Assembly: GCF_003443675.1 (NCBI RefSeq)
Contig: NZ_CP031963.1
Span: forward strand, 4,363,501 to 4,427,500
Length of the DNA stretch: 64,000 bases
Source of the DNA: Aquimarina sp. BL5
GTDB lineage: Bacteria; Bacteroidota; Bacteroidia; Flavobacteriales; Flavobacteriaceae
Direction: 5' to 3'
Position 1 is the first letter of the stretch. Every line of letters starts with the position of its first letter. Position numbers and translations under genes: made by a program. Below the pieces are notes generated by a model, which saw only the letters and a program-made list of their open reading frames with translations, had not been told where the DNA came from and did not search any database. Below, one piece after another: positions 63,488-64,000 of this stretch.

Positions 63488-64000
63488 ATGGACAACAACT
63501 CACTAAAACCAAAAACATTTTGGAAAAGACCCGAAGGTAAAACCGGGATGTTATTTATGGGGCTTTTGGGAGCTGGAGGATTGTACGGATTGTACAAAGT
63601 GCTTCCGTTTCTAATTACTATTGTAGAGAACACTTTATATCTAGGAGTTTTATTAGCAGTCTTAGGAGCGCTACTTTATATTGTATTAGATCCTAAGATG
63701 AGAAATCTTATTTTCTATATGTATAAATCTTTTATGCGTTGGTTAACAGGAATTTTTATTCAGATAGATCCTATCGGAATTCTGAAAAGTTATATAGAAG
63801 ATCTTCATGATAATTTAAAGAAGATGAACAAGCAGATCGCTTCTCTAAAAGGACAGATGAAACGTTTACAAACGATTATCTATGATAACAAAAAGAATAT
63901 CAATAATAATCTGAAGTTAGCTAGTGCTGCAAAAGAAAGAGATAAGAAAGGAATTATGATCCTTAAATCCAGAAAAGCAGGTAGACTAAAGGAATCTAAT
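63488..64000 (+). CDS. Membrane/coiled-coil protein, 3' end outside window
   Basis: Starts at ATG 63488 directly after the previous stop and runs off the window. Two transmembrane helices (MLFMGLLGAGGLYGLY..., TLYLGVLLAVLGALLYIVL), an amphipathic stretch and a coiled coil (IEDLHDNLKKMNKQIASLKG). Unknown; likely a partner of the preceding coiled-coil protein. Confidence 0.7.
   Translation, partial: MDNNSLKPKTFWKRPEGKTGMLFMGLLGAGGLYGLYKVLPFLITIVENTLYLGVLLAVLGALLYIVLDPKMRNLIFYMYKSFMRWLTGIFIQIDPIGILKSYIEDLHDNLKKMNKQIASLKGQMKRLQTIIYDNKKNINNNLKLASAAKERDKKGIMILKSRKAGRLKESN

Noticed and set aside
1..64000. CRISPR array or rRNA operon
   Set aside because: No regularly spaced short repeats with unique spacers and no rRNA sequence recognised; the 345-bp repeats are too long.

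Overview
The window is AT-rich bacterial chromosome from a marine member of the Bacteroidota, most likely Flavobacteriaceae (Aquimarina-like is my guess from overall feel). Four lines of evidence support this: type IX secretion (T9SS) C-terminal sorting domains on secreted enzymes, promoters of the TTTG / TAnnTTTG type, an ECF sigma - FecR - TonB receptor locus, and the long Bacteroidota-type aromatic amino acid hydroxylase.

Layout. 1-4 kb: 3' end of alaS, a GSCFA protein and a small secreted protein. 4-12 kb: an accessory locus with a self-cleaving S24 (cI/LexA-like) repressor, a divergent operator/promoter region, a 51-residue HTH-like protein, an 1141-residue protein of unknown function, a polymorphic toxin with a C-terminal zinc-metallopeptidase domain, a probable immunity gene and the remnant of a second (SUKH-type) immunity gene. 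12-18.7 kb: a T9SS-secreted M14 carboxypeptidase, then a phage-like endolysin, holin, fibre-like protein and membrane-anchored protein. No integrase, capsid or portal gene is visible. 18.8-23 kb: aromatic amino acid hydroxylase, secreted trypsin-like protease, META-domain lipoprotein. 23.1-39 kb: a phenylacetate degradation cluster (TetR regulator, paaE-A-B-C-D-G-H-I-J-Z-F-Y) interrupted by one intact and one dead four-helix-bundle gene, two related membrane proteins and several REP-like repeats. 39-44 kb: branched-chain 2-oxoacid dehydrogenase E2 and fused E1, a branched-chain aminotransferase, and a decayed methyltransferase.

44.6-57 kb: a secreted carbohydrate-binding protein, then a sigma/FecR/TonB-receptor locus with two close receptor paralogues, one frameshifted. 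This locus is flanked by four copies of a putative small RNA gene with its own promoter and terminator; three copies are in tandem on a ~345 bp period, and one stem shows a compensatory base change.

57.4-61.4 kb: an array of about 19 tRNA-like genes, all on the minus strand, broken only by two small unknown genes and a bile-acid-symporter-type transporter. Most are ordinary linear tRNAs (Lys, Ser x2, Asn, Cys, Tyr, Asp, Pro, Glu, Leu x2, Arg, Gln, Ile, His, Phe). At its distal end, three consecutive units make sense only if read as circularly permuted tRNAs: the 3' half, a short linker, then the 5' half. The tRNA-Gln carries a 51-nt insertion in its T loop. Two minus-strand micro-transcripts, each a 36-39-codon ORF followed by an intrinsic terminator, lie just upstream. 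The window ends in three uncharacterised membrane/coiled-coil genes.

The two candidates for an undescribed system are the permuted/interrupted tRNA array and the repressor-controlled toxin plus phage-lysis locus, which is organised like an outsized colicin operon.
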